A DNA stretch of 64,000 nucleotides from SZUA-320 sp963707875. Lineage in GTDB: Bacteria > Gemmatimonadota > Gemmatimonadetes > Gemmatimonadales > GWC2-71-9. Under the pieces are notes generated by a model. That model saw only the letters and a list, made by a program, of their open reading frames with translations, made no database searches and was not told where the DNA came from. Each line of letters begins with the position of its first letter. Position 1 is the first letter of the stretch. The position numbers and the translations under genes were made by a program. Shown here piece by piece: positions 18,427 to 29,018 of this stretch. The stretch covers positions 62,001 through 126,000 of the forward strand of contig CAVPRU010000001.1 of NCBI GenBank assembly GCA_963707875.1, written 5' to 3'.

Positions 18427-19304
18427 CAACCCTCCCCGATCTGGAACCTGACGAACCGGCTGACGGTCACGCTGGTGCCCACCGCCTTGGTGGCCTCGGT
18501 CACCAGCTGTCCGACCGGCTTCTTCTCTTCCTTGACCCAACCCTGCTCGAGCAGGACCTGCTCGGCGACGAACTTCTTGACCTTGCCGTCGATAATCTTC
18601 CCGCGGATCGCCTCCGGCTTGCCCTCCTGCTCCACCTGCTCCGTGGCAATCCGGCGCTCCCGTTCGACCAGCGCCGGGGGGAGATCCTCGGCCCGAACCG
18701 CGAGCGGGTTGGCCGAGGCAATGTGAATCGCCAGCTCCCGAGCCAGGCCGGTCACGGCCTCGTGCCGTGCCGCCGCAGGGGTGCCGCACAGGACTTCGAC
18801 CAGGACGCCCACCTGCCGGTTGTGATGAAGGTACATCCCCACGGCGCCGCTGTCGCCCGGGGCGAACTTGGTGGCGTTCTTCAGGGCGACCCCCTCGCCG
18901 GTGGTGGCGGAGATCGCCTTGACCCGATCGGTGTTGCTGCCGGTGCCCCCGTCCGCCGGCAGGGCCAGGAACGCCTCCAGGCTCATCGGAGGAGCTGCCG
19001 CCAGCTGCACCAGCATCGCCTCGGCGGCCGCGCCGTAGCCATCGGTCCGGGCCACGAAATCGGTCTCGCACGTCAACTCGAGCAGGGCGCCCGTGGTCCC
19101 GTCCGAGGTCCCCACCACCAGGCCCTGGGAAGTAGAACGGCCGGCCCGCTTCTCGGCCTTGGCAATGCCTTTGGCCCGGAGCAGCTCGGCAGCCCGCTCC
19201 ATATCGCCCCCGGCCTCCTCGAGCGCCCGCTTGCAATCCATCATGCCGGCCTGGGTACGGGCCCGCAACTCGGCGACATCCTTGGCACTGATTGTCATCG
19301 TCAT
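18426..19304 (-). CDS. tsf: Translation elongation factor Ts
   Basis: EF-Ts is the nucleotide exchange factor for EF-Tu. The protein is 292 residues from the chosen ATG. It shows the N-terminal UBA-like helix with VAELRARTQAGMMDCKRALE, and the CETDFVART core motif that contacts EF-Tu. Upstream in-frame ATG at 19325 would add seven residues (MREQAEP). I chose the start at 19304 because EF-Ts normally begins within a few residues of ISAKDVAELR. It lies downstream of rpsB and overlaps pyrH. Confidence 0.94.
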   Translation of the reverse strand: MTMTISAKDVAELRARTQAGMMDCKRALEEAGGDMERAAELLRAKGIAKAEKRAGRSTSQGLVVGTSDGTTGALLELTCETDFVARTDGYGAAAEAMLVQLAAAPPMSLEAFLALPADGGTGSNTDRVKAISATTGEGVALKNATKFAPGDSGAVGMYLHHNRQVGVLVEVLCGTPAAARHEAVTGLARELAIHIASANPLAVRAEDLPPALVERERRIATEQVEQEGKPEAIRGKIIDGKVKKFVAEQVLLEQGWVKEEKKPVGQLVTEATKAVGTSVTVSRFVRFQIGEG

Positions 19305-19341
19305 CGGTTCTGCCTGTTCTCGCATAAAGTCATGATAAGAG

Positions 19342-19380
19342 ACCGCCGCCCGACGGCCTTGCGGGCCATTGAGCGGCGGC
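19342..19380 (-). terminator. GC-rich hairpin between rpsB and tsf
   Basis: GCCGCCGC (19373-19380) pairs with GCGGCGGT (19342-19349) on the minus strand, with an inner GGCC/GGCC stem. It is followed by CTCTTATC and not a true T-run, so it may act as a partial terminator or processing site between two genes whose products are needed in different amounts. Confidence 0.4.
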
Positions 19381-19406
19381 TGTCCAAACGTCGGATCGCT
19401 ACCGGC

Positions 19407-20315
19407 TCAGCTGCCTGCGTCGCTCGCGGCGGGGGCGGGTTCCCCAGCCCCCTCGGTGCCCGCATCGGCACCCACTTCGGCCTTCAACCGGGCCGCGATG
19501 GCCTCGGGCTTGGGCCGCCGCTTGCGGACCGGGCGCCGGCGACGGCGTTCGGCATCCACATCGCCCTCCGTCCCCGTGTCGGTGCTGTAGGTCTCGGCCT
19601 CGCCGCCCTCGCCGGATTCCCGGGCCGGCGCCTCGAGCCGGGCCTCCCGGATGGTGTCGCTCAGCACCGAGGTGATGAGGCTGACCGACCGGATCGCGTC
19701 GTCGTTGCCGGGAATCGGAAGGGTGATCAGATCGGGATCGGCGTTGGTATCGACGATGGCAACCACCGGAATCCCGAGCTTGTTGGCCTCGGCAATGGCA
19801 ATCTTTTCCTTCTTCGCGTCCACCACGAAGAGGACGCCCGGCAACCGGCTCATGTTCTTGAGCCCTTCGAGGTTCCGGAGGAGCTTCTGCTTCTCCCGCT
19901 CGAACAGCAACCGTTCCTTCTTGGTGTAGTTGGAGAACTCGCCGTCCGCCCCGCCCTGTTCCAGCTCCCGGAGACGACGGATCTGCTTCTTGATCGTCTG
20001 GAAATTGGTGAGGGTACCGCCCAGCCAACGTTCGGTCACATAGAACGCGCCGCACTTGTCGGCATCGGTCTTGACCAGGTTCTTGAGCTGCTTCTTGGTG
20101 CAGACGAACAGGACGCCGTCGCCCTTCATGACCAGTGCGCGGATCAGTTCCTGGGCCTTGGTCAGCTGACGGAGGGTTTTCTGGAGGTCGATAATGTAGA
20201 TCCCCGAGCGCTCCGCGAAAATGAAGCGGCGCATCTTGGGGTTCCAGCGCCGGGTCTGGTGCCCAAAATGGACGCCGGCTTCGAGCAGGTCCTTGACCTG
20301 AGGCTGCGTGGTCAT
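19407..20315 (-). CDS. rpsB: 30S ribosomal protein S2 with an acidic/basic C-terminal extension
   Basis: S2 joins late in 30S assembly near the head-platform junction. Residues 1 to about 227 are a normal S2, with VKDLLEAGVHFGHQTRRWNPKM and TERWLGGTLTNFQTI, and later PVVAIVDTNADP. The roughly 75 residues after that are extra: a Glu/Gly/Thr-rich stretch, a basic block at about residues 257-270 (RRRRRPVRKRRPKP), and an Ala/Gly-rich end. The start ATG at 20315 was chosen by homology (MTTQPQVKDLLEAG). The purine-rich stretch upstream is farther away than usual. Confidence 0.96.
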   Translation of the reverse strand: MTTQPQVKDLLEAGVHFGHQTRRWNPKMRRFIFAERSGIYIIDLQKTLRQLTKAQELIRALVMKGDGVLFVCTKKQLKNLVKTDADKCGAFYVTERWLGGTLTNFQTIKKQIRRLRELEQGGADGEFSNYTKKERLLFEREKQKLLRNLEGLKNMSRLPGVLFVVDAKKEKIAIAEANKLGIPVVAIVDTNADPDLITLPIPGNDDAIRSVSLITSVLSDTIREARLEAPARESGEGGEAETYSTDTGTEGDVDAERRRRRPVRKRRPKPEAIAARLKAEVGADAGTEGAGEPAPAASDAGS

Positions 20316-20431
20316 GCGGTGTGTACGAGTCCTTCCCTCTGGGGTTTGACCGCCACCGCCATCAACTCTTCGCCTGTTCCCCCGGCCGAACCGTTGAGGC
20401 ACCCCGGCGAAGATCCGGCGGTGTGTGAGAT

Positions 20432-20455
20432 CGGCCGGGTCCGAAGTCCCGGCCG
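20432..20455 (-). terminator. Perfect 8-bp GC hairpin after rpsI
   Basis: CGGCCGGG and CCCGGCCG arms enclose an 8-base loop in the rpsI-rpsB gap. No T-run follows in either direction, so it is at best a weak or factor-assisted terminator. Confidence 0.35.
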
Positions 20456-20468
20456 GTGTTCTCCGATG

Positions 20469-20873
20469 CTACCGCTTGGAGAACTGGAACCGCTTCCGGG
20501 CACCTGGTTGGCCCGGCTTCTTCCGTTCAACCGCCCTGGCGTCCCGGGTCAACAGCCCGCCCGACCGCAACTTCGGGCGGTGCATCGCATCGGCCTGAAT
20601 GAGGGTCCGGGCAATGGCGAGCCGCAACGCCCCGGCCTGCCCGGTCATTCCACCACCCGCGACCCGAGCCCGGACGTCAAAGGCACCGAGGGTATCGGTG
20701 GCGGTGAACGCCTGCTGGATATGGGTGACCAGCGAACTGCGGGGGAAGTAGTCACCCAGGGTGCGCCCGTTGATATCCCACTTGCCGGTCCCGGGGGTCA
20801 GGTAGACCCGCGCGACGCTGGTCTTCCGCCGCCCGACCGCCTGCCACCGGAATTCTGAAGTCGTCGCGGTCAT
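20469..20873 (-). CDS. rpsI: 30S ribosomal protein S9
   Basis: S9 sits in the 30S head, and its C-terminal tail reaches the P-site tRNA. The 134-residue protein shows the family hallmarks: AVGRRKTSVARVYL near the start, VAGGGMTGQAGALRLAIAR in the middle and the basic end ARKRFQFSKR. The ATG at 20873 overlaps the rplM stop as ATGA, the usual rplM-rpsI pair. Confidence 0.98.
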   Translation of the reverse strand: MTATTSEFRWQAVGRRKTSVARVYLTPGTGKWDINGRTLGDYFPRSSLVTHIQQAFTATDTLGAFDVRARVAGGGMTGQAGALRLAIARTLIQADAMHRPKLRSGGLLTRDARAVERKKPGQPGARKRFQFSKR

Positions 20874-21313
20874 GCGCTCACCTTGATCTGAAACGGCTTG
20901 GGCTGCTGGGCCTGATGGGGGTGTTCGGCGCCGGCGTAGACTTTCAGCTTGGTCCGCAGCTTCTGGCGGGAGAGTGAGTTCTTGGGCAGCATCCCGAAAA
21001 CCGCCTTCTCGATGACCCGATCCGGGTGCTTGGCCAGCACTTCCCTGATCGGGACGTGCCGTTCGTGGCCCATGTAGCCGGTGTATCTGAAGTAGGTCTT
21101 CTGATCGACCTTCTTGCCGGTCAGGCCGACCTTCTCCGCGTTGACCACGACGACGAAGTCGCCCCCGTCCATATGGGGGGTAAACGTCGGCTTGTGCTTG
21201 CCGCGGATCAGCTGGGCCACGGCGCTGGCGAGCCGACCAAGGGGGACGCCCTCGGCGTCCACCACGAGCCAATCATGACTCAGGTCCGACTGCTTGGCGG
21301 AGAAGGTCTTCAT
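20870..21313 (-). CDS. rplM: 50S ribosomal protein L13
   Basis: L13 is an early assembly protein of the large subunit. The 147-residue protein has WLVVDAEGVPLGRLAS, GDFVVVVNAEKV and AVFGMLPKNSLSRQ, all typical. It is the first gene of the rplM-rpsI-rpsB-tsf series. The 114-base gap upstream should hold the promoter, although I see no convincing -35/-10 pair there. Confidence 0.98.
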   Translation of the reverse strand: MKTFSAKQSDLSHDWLVVDAEGVPLGRLASAVAQLIRGKHKPTFTPHMDGGDFVVVVNAEKVGLTGKKVDQKTYFRYTGYMGHERHVPIREVLAKHPDRVIEKAVFGMLPKNSLSRQKLRTKLKVYAGAEHPHQAQQPKPFQIKVSA

Positions 21314-21427
21314 CTGGTAATCGCAGCCTGCGTTTCAGCCGTTAGTATGGGCGCGGATCCCTCGACCAGCGCCCTCCGGCCCAGTTCGGGCGGAGCTTTG
21401 CAAAATAATCCCCCGCAACCACTTGGG

Positions 21428-21940
21428 TCAAGTGGGGCCGGCGGGACCCAACTCCACCAGGAGCTGCCCCTTTTCGACCGCCTGGCCCTCCTGGACGTGG
21501 ACTTTGGCCACCACCCCGGGCCCGGCGGCCTTCAGTTCATTCTCCATCTTCATTGCCTCAAGCACCAGGACGCCGGCTCCGACCTCAACCGCCGACCCCA
21601 CTGACACCAGGATCTTCAAGACCAGCCCCGGCATCGGGGCCATGATGGCGGTGGGACCTCCGTGGCGCCTTCCCTCCCCCACCAGCGCCGCGATATGCCG
21701 GGTCCGCTCGTCCATAGCCTCGATTTCGACCACCTCCCCCCGGTCCTGGAGGGTCCAGCGACTACCCCCCTCGTGCCGAGCCGCCAGGATCAGGGGCCGG
21801 TCCCCCACCGTGACCTGACAGAGCGGCGTCCCTGCTACGGGGGCAACCGTGGCCAGATAGGTGACCCCGTCGACCGTCAGGTGATCTCCATCGACCACGA
21901 CCTCGGCGGTCCGGCCGCCCAGGGTCACGAAGAGCTTCAT
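21428..21940 (-). CDS. Biotin carboxyl carrier protein of an acyl-CoA carboxylase
   Basis: This subunit carries the biotin that shuttles CO2 from the biotin carboxylase to the carboxyltransferase. The protein is 170 residues. The first about 95 form a domain I do not recognise as catalytic. The last about 75 form a biotinyl/lipoyl domain with the EAMKMEN motif, in which Lys131 should be biotinylated. The ATG at 21940 overlaps the methyltransferase stop as ATGA. With the biotin carboxylase and carboxyltransferase nearby it probably completes a propionyl/acyl-CoA carboxylase. It could equally serve the AccD enzyme. Confidence 0.88.
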   Translation of the reverse strand: MKLFVTLGGRTAEVVVDGDHLTVDGVTYLATVAPVAGTPLCQVTVGDRPLILAARHEGGSRWTLQDRGEVVEIEAMDERTRHIAALVGEGRRHGGPTAIMAPMPGLVLKILVSVGSAVEVGAGVLVLEAMKMENELKAAGPGVVAKVHVQEGQAVEKGQLLVELGPAGPT

Positions 21941-23147
21941 GCCGCCACCAGGCAGACGACCGTCTCGACATGGGCGGTCTGGGGGAACAGATCCCACGAC
22001 CGCACCGAGCGGACCCGGTAGCCTTCCCCGAATGCCCGAATATCCCGAGCGAGGGTCGCGGGATCGCAAGACACATAGACCACCCGGACCGGGGCGGCGG
22101 AACGGATCGCCCCTACTACATCGGCCGCCATCCCGGCCCGGGGCGGATTGGTATACACCAGGGTCGGCTTCGGGAGCCGGCGGATCAGCTGCTCGACCCG
22201 GCCGACATGCCGCTGGATCGCGGGGCGCGGGTGGTGCTGCTCGGCGGCCGCGACCACCGCCGGATCGACCTCCACACTTTCGACCTGGGCTCCGGCCTCG
22301 GCCAGCATCAGGCTGGCTTGGCCAGCACCCGCGTAGAGGTCCCAGACCGTTGCCCCGGCGGCCGAGCCGAGCTCGGCGATGGCGTGTTCCCGGATCGCCT
22401 GACCGAGGGCTGGCTGGACTTGGGAAAAGCCCGGGGCCGCGTCGGGGGTGGCGTCGAGCGGTACCAGCTGACCCCGCTCCCGTTGCCACCAGAGGGTCGG
22501 GAGCATGCCGGTACCCGCGAGCCCGTCCCGAAGCGGCCCCAGTTCCGCGCCCGCCGGCTGTTCAGGCCCGTGGAGCACCACCGAAGCCGCTTCGCCCTCT
22601 CCGGCGCGCAGGGTGATCCGCTCCGTGTCCGGTGGAAGCTGGACCCCGCGGACGGCGGCCCAGAGGGCGTTGACCTCCGGAGAGGCAATCGCACAAGTCA
22701 GAAGCGGGAAGATTCGACCTGGCTCGCCGAGTCGGTGAAAACCGACCGTTCCGGTTGCGTCGCGGGTGACGGTGAACCGGGTCCGGTAGCCCCACTCCTT
22801 GCCCGACAGCAGCGGAGGCACCGTGACGTTCAGCTTCCCGATCCGGCTGAGGGCCTCCTGGACCATCTCGCGCTTGGCCTCCCGCTGGGCCGGCGCGGAG
22901 AGGTGCTGGAGCTGGCAACCGCCACATTGGTCGCCGGTGTAGTGCCGGCAGGCCGGCTCCACTCGGTCGGGGCCCGACTCCAGGAGGGTACCAAGCTGCG
23001 CCCGGGCATATCGGGCATGCAGTTGAACATCCACTGGCTGCACCAGGTCACCGGGGGCGGTCCGGGGGATGAACACCGCCCGGCCATCCTCGAGCCGGCC
23101 GACGCCCTCACCGCCAGCCGCAAGACCGGTAATCCGCACGGCCTCCA

Positions 23148-23148
<1 letters not shown>
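21937..23148 (-). CDS. TrmA/RlmD-type RNA (uracil-5-)-methyltransferase
   Basis: This SAM-dependent enzyme methylates C5 of a uridine in tRNA or 23S rRNA; which one cannot be told from sequence. The 403-residue protein begins with a TRAM-like RNA-binding segment. Iron-sulfur cysteines follow at 67, 75 and 78 (CRHYTGDQCGGC). The SAM motif is DLYAGAGQASLMLAEAG, the catalytic segment SCDPATLARD holds nucleophile Cys361, and the likely base is Glu395 in HVETVV. The DPPR motif reads NPPRAG here. It lies between the biotin carboxylase and BCCP genes, overlapping both. Confidence 0.88.
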
Positions 23149-24637
<1,489 letters not shown>

Positions 24638-24641
<4 letters not shown>

Positions 24642-26191
24642 AGGGGGATGTTGCCGTGTTTCTTGGACGGATTCCGATCCCGCTTGGTGCGGAGCATGCG
24701 CAACCCGTCAATCAACCTCGGCCGGGTGTCGCGCGGGTCGATGACATCATCCACGAAACCGCGGGCAGCGGCCAGGTACGGATTGGCGAAGGTGGTGGTG
24801 TATTCGTCAATCAACTGGCGGGTTTCGGCGTCGGGATCCGAGGCCTTGGCAATCCGGTCCCGATGCAGAATCTCAACCGCGCCCTTGGGGCCCATGACGG
24901 CGATTTCCGCTGTCGGCCAGGCCAGGTTGAGATCCCCCCGGATGTGCTTGGAGCTCATCACGTCGTACGCCCCACCATAGGCCTTCCGAGTGATGACGGT
25001 GAGCTTGGGGACCGTCGCCTCGCAGTAGGCGTACAGCAGCTTGGCGCCGTGACGGATGATGCCCCCATGCTCCTGGGCCACCCCGGGCAGAAACCCGGGC
25101 ACGTCGACGAAGGAGACCAGCGGGATGTTGAAGGCGTCGCAGAACCGGATGAACCGGGCGGCCTTGGTCGAGGCGGTGATGTCGAGCACCCCTGCCAGCA
25201 CGGCGGGCTGGTTCGCGATGATCCCGACCGACTGGCCGCCGAGCCGGGCGAACCCGACGAGGATGTTTCCGGCGTAGGCCCCGTGAATCTCCTGCCACTG
25301 TCCGTCGTCCACCACCAGGCGAATGACCGCGTGCATGTCGTACGGCTGCGACGCCGTGGCCGGGATCAGATCGAGCAGCCGCTCTTCGCGGCGGTCTACC
25401 GGGTCGGCGGGGGCCCGGACTGGCGTGTCCTCCAGGTTGTTCGCCGGGAGATACCCCATGAGATCGCGGACCGCGGCCAGACATTCGGGCTCGGAATCGT
25501 ACACCGTGTGGGCGATCCCGGAGATCTCGGCGTGGACATCCGCCCCACCGAGCTGTTCGAAGGTGACTTCCTCGTGGGTGACGGTCTTCACCACGTTGGG
25601 TCCGGTGACGAACATGTAGCTGACGCCGCGGACCATGAAGACGAAGTCGGTAATCGCCGGGCTGTACACCGCCCCCCCGGCGCAGGGACCGAGAATGACT
25701 GAGATCTGCGGCACCACGCCGGAGGCCAGGGTGTTGCGGAGAAAGATGTCGGCGTAACCGCCGAGCGAGGCGACCCCTTCCTGAATCCGGGCTCCGCCGG
25801 AATCATTGAGACCGATGATGGGCGCCCCGTTCCGGACGGCGAGGTCCATCACCTTGCAGATCTTCGCCGCGTGGGTCTCGCTGAGCGAGCCACCAAACAC
25901 CGTGAAGTCCTGGGAGTAGAGGTAGACCAGTCGGCCATTGATCCGACCGTACCCGGTGACCACCCCGTCTCCCAGGTATCGCTGGTCGGCCAGCCCGAAG
26001 TCGGTGGCCCGGTGGGTGACGAACCGGTCGAGTTCCACGAAGCTGTCCTCGTCCAGCAGCAGATCGAGCCGCTCCCTGGCGGTGAGCTTCCCCTTCTTGT
26101 GCTGCTGGGCGATCCGGTCAGCTCCACCGCCCTGCTCGGACTCGGCCTGGCGGCGGTGGAGATCGTCGAGACGTTCGCGGGGGCCGGTCAT
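24638..26191 (-). CDS. Acyl-CoA carboxylase carboxyltransferase (PccB-like)
   Basis: This subunit transfers CO2 from carboxybiotin to an acyl-CoA, most likely propionyl-CoA. The 517-residue protein has the two crotonase-like halves of the PccB family, with LNDSGGARIQEGVASLGGY in the first and the FVDVPGFLPGVAQEHGGIIRHGAK region in the second. The start MTGPRERLDDL and the TARERLDLLLDEDSF segment are typical. Exact acyl-CoA specificity cannot be read off by eye. The ATG overlaps the preceding lipoprotein stop as ATGA. Confidence 0.93.
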
Positions 26192-27084
26192 GGAGTGAGC
26201 GGGAGAATCCGGACCTCGTTCGCATTGAAAAGCGGGACGAGGACGCGATGCCGCGCGGCGTCATAGCCGATGTCGGCGGGCGCTTCGACCGGACTCATCA
26301 CCGGCGTGAAGGGTCCCCCCACCGGTCCATAGTAGATGGCCTGGCCTTCCCAGCTCGAGATCAGCACTCCACCGTCCGCCGTGAATTCCACACCATCGAG
26401 CGAGCCGGCCGGGAGCGAGACGATGTCTTCCCGGGTGCCGTCGACCACCCGGGCCAGTTCGTTTCCCCCGAAACCGACCATCCAGAGAGCGTCCCCATAC
26501 CACACCACACCATTGGGGGCCAGCAGCGCGTCCCCGCGCGCCAGGGCGGTGACGACACCCCCCTGAAGCTGGTAGACCGCCGCGCTTCCCGAGGGGACGA
26601 AGCCCTCGTTGGCCGGCTGGAGCCCCGAGTCGGTGAAGTAGACCGATCCATCAGGTCCGGCCGCCACATCGTTGAGGAACGTGGCACCCTCGACGGCCAC
26701 CTCGCCCAACGGTTGACCGGTCACCCGGTGGAACATCCGGATCCGGGTGATGTCGCTGAGGTACAGCGTGTCCCCGACCAGCGCCATGCCCTTGGGGGCA
26801 TCGAGGGATACGCCCGCGACCCCGCCTTCAATCCACTTGAGCGCCAGCACCTCCCCCGTCGGGGAGACCCGGCTGATGAACCCGTTGTGGTCGGCCTCCA
26901 GCGGCGCCCCGTTGATGTTGGACACCAGGTAGACATCGGCCACCGGATCGTGGAGCACCGATTCCGGGGTGGCGAAGCCGACCTGGGCCACGGTGATCGG
27001 CAGGTCGATCGGTTCAGCCTCGGGAGCCGGAGCACAGGCGGCGAGGCCCAGTCCCAGCGTGATCCAACAACGGTTCCCAGCCAT
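26188..27084 (-). CDS. Lipoprotein with SMP-30/NHL-like beta-propeller
   Basis: This is a predicted exported lipoprotein of 298 residues. It has a short hydrophobic signal and a lipobox LAAC, with lipidated Cys17. The rest resembles a six-bladed SMP-30/gluconolactonase-type propeller, with repeated blades such as GAPLEADHNGFISRVSPTGE, NDVAAGPDGSVYFTDSG, APNGVVWYGDALWMV and DGVEFTADGGVLISSW. The conserved Asn-Asp and Asp-Gly positions suggest a metal site. The substrate is unknown. I chose the ATG at 27084 because it gives a proper lipoprotein signal. It is translationally coupled to the carboxyltransferase gene, but no functional link is obvious. Confidence 0.75.
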   Translation of the reverse strand: MAGNRCWITLGLGLAACAPAPEAEPIDLPITVAQVGFATPESVLHDPVADVYLVSNINGAPLEADHNGFISRVSPTGEVLALKWIEGGVAGVSLDAPKGMALVGDTLYLSDITRIRMFHRVTGQPLGEVAVEGATFLNDVAAGPDGSVYFTDSGLQPANEGFVPSGSAAVYQLQGGVVTALARGDALLAPNGVVWYGDALWMVGFGGNELARVVDGTREDIVSLPAGSLDGVEFTADGGVLISSWEGQAIYYGPVGGPFTPVMSPVEAPADIGYDAARHRVLVPLFNANEVRILPLTP

Positions 27085-27102
27085 GGCAAGACTCCATTCT
27101 GC

Positions 27103-27137
27103 GGCAAAGGGGCGAGAACCGGTCTCGCCCCTTTGCC
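27103..27137. terminator. Perfect 15-bp hairpin between rpsA and the propeller lipoprotein gene
   Basis: Arms 27103-27117 and 27123-27137 are exactly complementary with a 5-base loop (ACCGG), making this the strongest inverted repeat I noticed in a gap. It lies 23 bases after the rpsA stop. Neither side has a T-run, so it is probably an rpsA terminator of the U-less kind or an RNA 3'-end stabiliser. Confidence 0.65.
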
Positions 27138-27160
27138 TGGTGCAGTCGTGAACGCCCGTC

Positions 27161-28909
27161 CTACTCGACGACGGGTGCGTTGAGTGTCGGGTCCTCCTCG
27201 TCGATGTCATCATCCTCGATCACCGGCTTGACCGGCGGGATAATGGGCTCGTCCGGATACCCGATGACTCCGACCACGATCCGGTGATGGATGGGATCGA
27301 CTTCGAGCACCGTGGTATCGACCACTTGGCCCTCCTGGACCATTTCGCCGGGGCTGGTGATGTCCTCCTTGCCGAGCTGCGACATCGGGACGAAGCCCTC
27401 GAGGTTGTGGCCCAGATCGACCACGACGCCCTTGTCCATGAGCCGGACCACCCGACCACGGAGCTCGGTGCCGACCGGGAACGTCTCCCCGATCTTGAGC
27501 CACGGGTCTTCCTCGGCCTGTTTGAGACCGAGCGAGATCCGCTTGTTGTCCACATCGATATTGAGGACCATCACGTCCACCAGATCGCTCTTCTTCACGA
27601 TCTCGGAGGGGTGCTGGACCCGCTTGGTCCACGACATGTCGGAAATGTGAATCAGGCCATCGATCCCCGGTTCCAGTTCGACGAAGGCGCCGAAGCTGGT
27701 GAGGTTCCGCACCTTGCCGGAGACCTTGGTCCCGATGGGGTACTTGGCTGGCAGGGTCATCCATGGATCCTGCTCAGTCTGTTTCATCCCGAGCGAGATC
27801 TTCTCATCCGACTCGTCGACCTTCAGCACCACCGCTTCGATGGTTTCGCCGATCGAGACGATCTTCGAGGGGTGCCGCACATTCCGGGTCCAGCTCATCT
27901 CCGAAATGTGGACCAGGCCCTCGATGCCAGGCTCCAATTCGACGAACGCGCCGTAGTTGGTGATCGACACCACCTTGCCCTGCACCCGGGTCCCGACCGG
28001 GTACTTCTCGGCGACATCCTTCCAGGGGTACGGGCTGAGCTGCTTCATCCCCAGGCTGATCCGCTCGCGATCCCAATCGATGTCGAGGATCTTGATCTCG
28101 ACTTCGCTGCCGATGGAGACCACCTCGGACGGGTGCGAGACCCGCCCGTAGGACATATCGGTAATGTGGAGCAGGCCGTCGACCCCGCCCAGGTCGATGA
28201 ACGCCCCGAAGTCGGTGATGTTCTTGACGACGCCCTTCCGGACCTGGCCGACCTCGAGCTCCTTCATCAGCGACTCGCGCTTGGTGGCGCGCTCGCCTTC
28301 CAGGATGACCCGGCGGCTGACCACGATGTTCCGGCGCCGCTTGTTGAGCTTGATGATCTTGAACTGGTAGGTGCTGCCCAGCAGGTCGTCGATATTGGGC
28401 ACCCGGCGGAGCGCGATCTGGCTTCCCGGCAGGAAGGCGTCGACCCCCATCACGGAGACGACGACGCCGCCCTTGATCTTCTTCATCAGGGTGCCCTCGA
28501 CCGGCTCATCGCTTTCGTAGGCGGCGCGGATCTTCTCCCACACCCGCATGAAGTCGGCCTTCTTCTTGGACAGCACGACGGCCCCTTCGGCGTCCTCGAG
28601 GTGTTCGAGGAACACCTCGACCATATCGCCGACCTCGGGGCGCTCCTGGAACTCGTCCAGCAACACCGAACCTTCCGACTTGAAACCGACGTCCAGGATG
28701 ACCGCGGACTCGGTGATCCGGAGCACGGTGGACTTGACAATTTCTCCCTCGACGATCGCCGCCAGGGTGCCCTCGTACATCTCCAGCATGGCCTCGTATT
28801 CGTCGTCGGAATACGACTCGTCGTACAGGTCGTGACGGACCTTGAGGCCGCCGGGGAGGGAACGCTCTTCGATCGGCGCCTTGCTGACTTCGGACAGGGG
28901 TTCGGACAT
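27161..28909 (-). CDS. rpsA: 30S ribosomal protein S1
   Basis: S1 brings mRNA to the 30S subunit. The protein is 582 residues from the chosen ATG (MSEPLSEVSK). It contains six S1 RNA-binding repeats at roughly residues 45-115, 130-200, 215-290, 300-375, 385-460 and 470-545. Repeats 3-5 are the most canonical (DFGAFIDLGGVDGLLHITDM, then NYGAFVELEPGIEGLVHISE). AAGGA lies nine bases before the start. The protein ends in a short acidic tail. The frame is open further upstream, but that stretch is not S1-like. Confidence 0.97.
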   Translation of the reverse strand: MSEPLSEVSKAPIEERSLPGGLKVRHDLYDESYSDDEYEAMLEMYEGTLAAIVEGEIVKSTVLRITESAVILDVGFKSEGSVLLDEFQERPEVGDMVEVFLEHLEDAEGAVVLSKKKADFMRVWEKIRAAYESDEPVEGTLMKKIKGGVVVSVMGVDAFLPGSQIALRRVPNIDDLLGSTYQFKIIKLNKRRRNIVVSRRVILEGERATKRESLMKELEVGQVRKGVVKNITDFGAFIDLGGVDGLLHITDMSYGRVSHPSEVVSIGSEVEIKILDIDWDRERISLGMKQLSPYPWKDVAEKYPVGTRVQGKVVSITNYGAFVELEPGIEGLVHISEMSWTRNVRHPSKIVSIGETIEAVVLKVDESDEKISLGMKQTEQDPWMTLPAKYPIGTKVSGKVRNLTSFGAFVELEPGIDGLIHISDMSWTKRVQHPSEIVKKSDLVDVMVLNIDVDNKRISLGLKQAEEDPWLKIGETFPVGTELRGRVVRLMDKGVVVDLGHNLEGFVPMSQLGKEDITSPGEMVQEGQVVDTTVLEVDPIHHRIVVGVIGYPDEPIIPPVKPVIEDDDIDEEDPTLNAPVVE

Positions 28910-29018
28910 CGGATGGGTCCTTCGTTTTCGACCGGGCCGGGAGGCTCGGCTTGCCGCACCCGGGGGCGCGGGTTGAGGGGGTTCGTCCCCGCTGGACGGT
29001 CCAACGGAGCCGAGAAAA

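Noticed and set aside
20316..20468. Small RNA gene between rpsB and rpsI
   Set aside because: There is a stable hairpin but no promoter or T-run to define an independent transcript.
18723..20858. 711-codon plus-strand frame opposite tsf-rpsB-rpsI
   Set aside because: It is antisense to three certain translation genes. Its length reflects scarce stop codons at high GC.
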